Part shown: piece by piece, positions 63,537-64,000 of the stretch
Layout of the letters: each line of letters begins with the position of its first letter
Numbering within the stretch: the first letter of the stretch is position 1
Source: Halosolutus amylolyticus
Lineage (GTDB): Archaea > Halobacteriota > Halobacteria > Halobacteriales > Natrialbaceae
Assembly (NCBI RefSeq): GCF_023566055.1
Contig: NZ_JALIQP010000001.1
Coordinates: 766,059 to 830,058, forward strand
Reading direction: 5' to 3'
DNA length: 64,000 nucleotides
Translations under genes and position numbers: made by a program
Notes under the pieces: generated by a model
The model's input: only the letters and a program-made list of their open reading frames with translations
What the model was told of the DNA's origin: nothing
Database searches by the model: none

Positions 63537-63809
63537 ATGAGCGTCCAACGAGAAGTGGAAACCGGCGGTAAATCGGCCCGGCGCATCGCCGGGGTCGTAA
63601 CGGGTGTATTCAGCGCCCTCGTGTTGCTCGCGGCCGCTTCGTACTCCGTCATCGTCTCCGTCGTGAACTGGGTGACGGTCGGTTTCCTCGCCTACCCCGT
63701 TAGCGGCGTCGCACCGTTCGTGGTCATCAGTGGCGCAATACTGACCATGCCGATCGTCATCCCGACCGTGCTGGTCACGGTGAAGATCCTGGACGATAGT
63801 AGCCACTGA
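63537..63809 (+). CDS. Small membrane protein, 90 aa, ending inside a repeat
   Basis: A short N-terminal basic region (QREVETGGKSARRIAG), then two hydrophobic segments (about 20-45 and 50-82). The last residues DDSSH and the TGA stop lie in the terminal inverted repeat of the element at 63796-63877, so its natural C terminus may have been altered by that insertion. Family unknown. Confidence 0.65.
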   Translation: MSVQREVETGGKSARRIAGVVTGVFSALVLLAAASYSVIVSVVNWVTVGFLAYPVSGVAPFVVISGAILTMPIVIPTVLVTVKILDDSSH

Positions 63810-63877
63810 AACGAGTTACACACTGATCGCAAAGCCGTCCTGCGATCAGGTGTGCATTGACTTTCAGTGGCTACGAT
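63796..63877. mobile_element. 82-bp MITE-like palindromic element, family 3
   Basis: Ends ATAGTAGCCACTGAAA and, on the other strand, ATCGTAGCCACTGAAA, 15 of 16 matching, with an inner pair CTGATCGCA and TGCGATCAG. It has no coding potential. Similar repeats with GTAGCCACTGAAA ends are, from memory, frequent in related genomes. A solo end is at 23896. Confidence 0.75.
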
Positions 63878-64000
63878 AGCTCGTCCGGGCTTCCCCGGAC
63901 GACCCGATCGAGGCGCGGTGATGCCCCTCTTCGTTCGTCGACGGCTCGGTCGATCCGACTCGACCCGCCACGACGGCCGGGTACGGAAGTCGCCGACTTA
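63878..64000. other. No feature recognised at the window end
   Basis: 123 bp following the family 3 element; no complete gene, and any gene running past the window edge cannot be judged. Confidence 0.4.

Overview
The window is chromosomal DNA from a halophilic archaeon, most likely of the Natrialbales (Natrinema/Haloterrigena type). The reasons are the high GC content with many CGATCG words, the strongly acidic predicted proteins, the archaeal translation and recombination genes (L39e, L31e, L18Ae, aIF-6, prefoldin alpha, FtsY, NMD3, RadA), the halobacterial small-protein families, and promoters with a TATA box about 27 nt before leaderless starts. There is no rRNA operon, CRISPR array, prophage or complete insertion sequence. 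The genus is an inference.

Layout. 1-11 kb: housekeeping and small haloarchaeal genes (L-asparaginase, MFS transporter, TrmB regulator, zinc-type 7Fe ferredoxin, PHP phosphoesterase, several zinc-finger miniproteins, a YkgJ-type cysteine-cluster protein). 11.1-14.5 kb: a tRNA-like sequence, then a four-gene tungstate operon (tupA-tupB-tupC-type ABC transporter plus a ModE-like regulator). 14.7-34 kb: XPD-type helicase, Taw2 and NMD3, HtpX, PspAB, a beta-propeller protein, RadA, SufU and SufS, a CoA-disulfide-reductase-like flavoprotein and ThpR. 34-38.7 kb: a Tat-exported HExxH protein and the ribosomal/translation cluster ending in ftsY, whose 3' end is partly duplicated downstream. 39-58.7 kb: a catabolic region with a CoA-transferase pair, two class III aminotransferases, a tungsten aldehyde:ferredoxin oxidoreductase with a MoaD-like protein, glutamate dehydrogenase, aldehyde dehydrogenase, an M20 hydrolase, an amino-acid-oxidase-like flavoprotein, a polyamine-type ABC transporter, an Lrp regulator and a sodium symporter with a small subunit. 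59.7-63.4 kb: a siroheme nitrite/sulfite reductase overlapping, through a 117-bp tandem repeat array, an FrhB-like F420 oxidoreductase.

How the genes connect. The tungstate transporter could feed the tungsten enzyme encoded 30 kb away. The 39-59 kb genes look like uptake and breakdown of amino acids or polyamines to CoA esters and organic acids. The siroheme enzyme plus the FrhB-like protein together carry the parts that methanogens fuse in F420-dependent sulfite reductase (Fsr), so they may form a split, F420-linked reductase.

The most unusual non-coding signal is a set of short palindromic elements of three unrelated families. Six of seven copies overlap or supply the stop codon of a gene, and the seventh lies 5 bp past one. 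One family is represented by two inverted 110-bp copies differing at one base, which implies recent movement.
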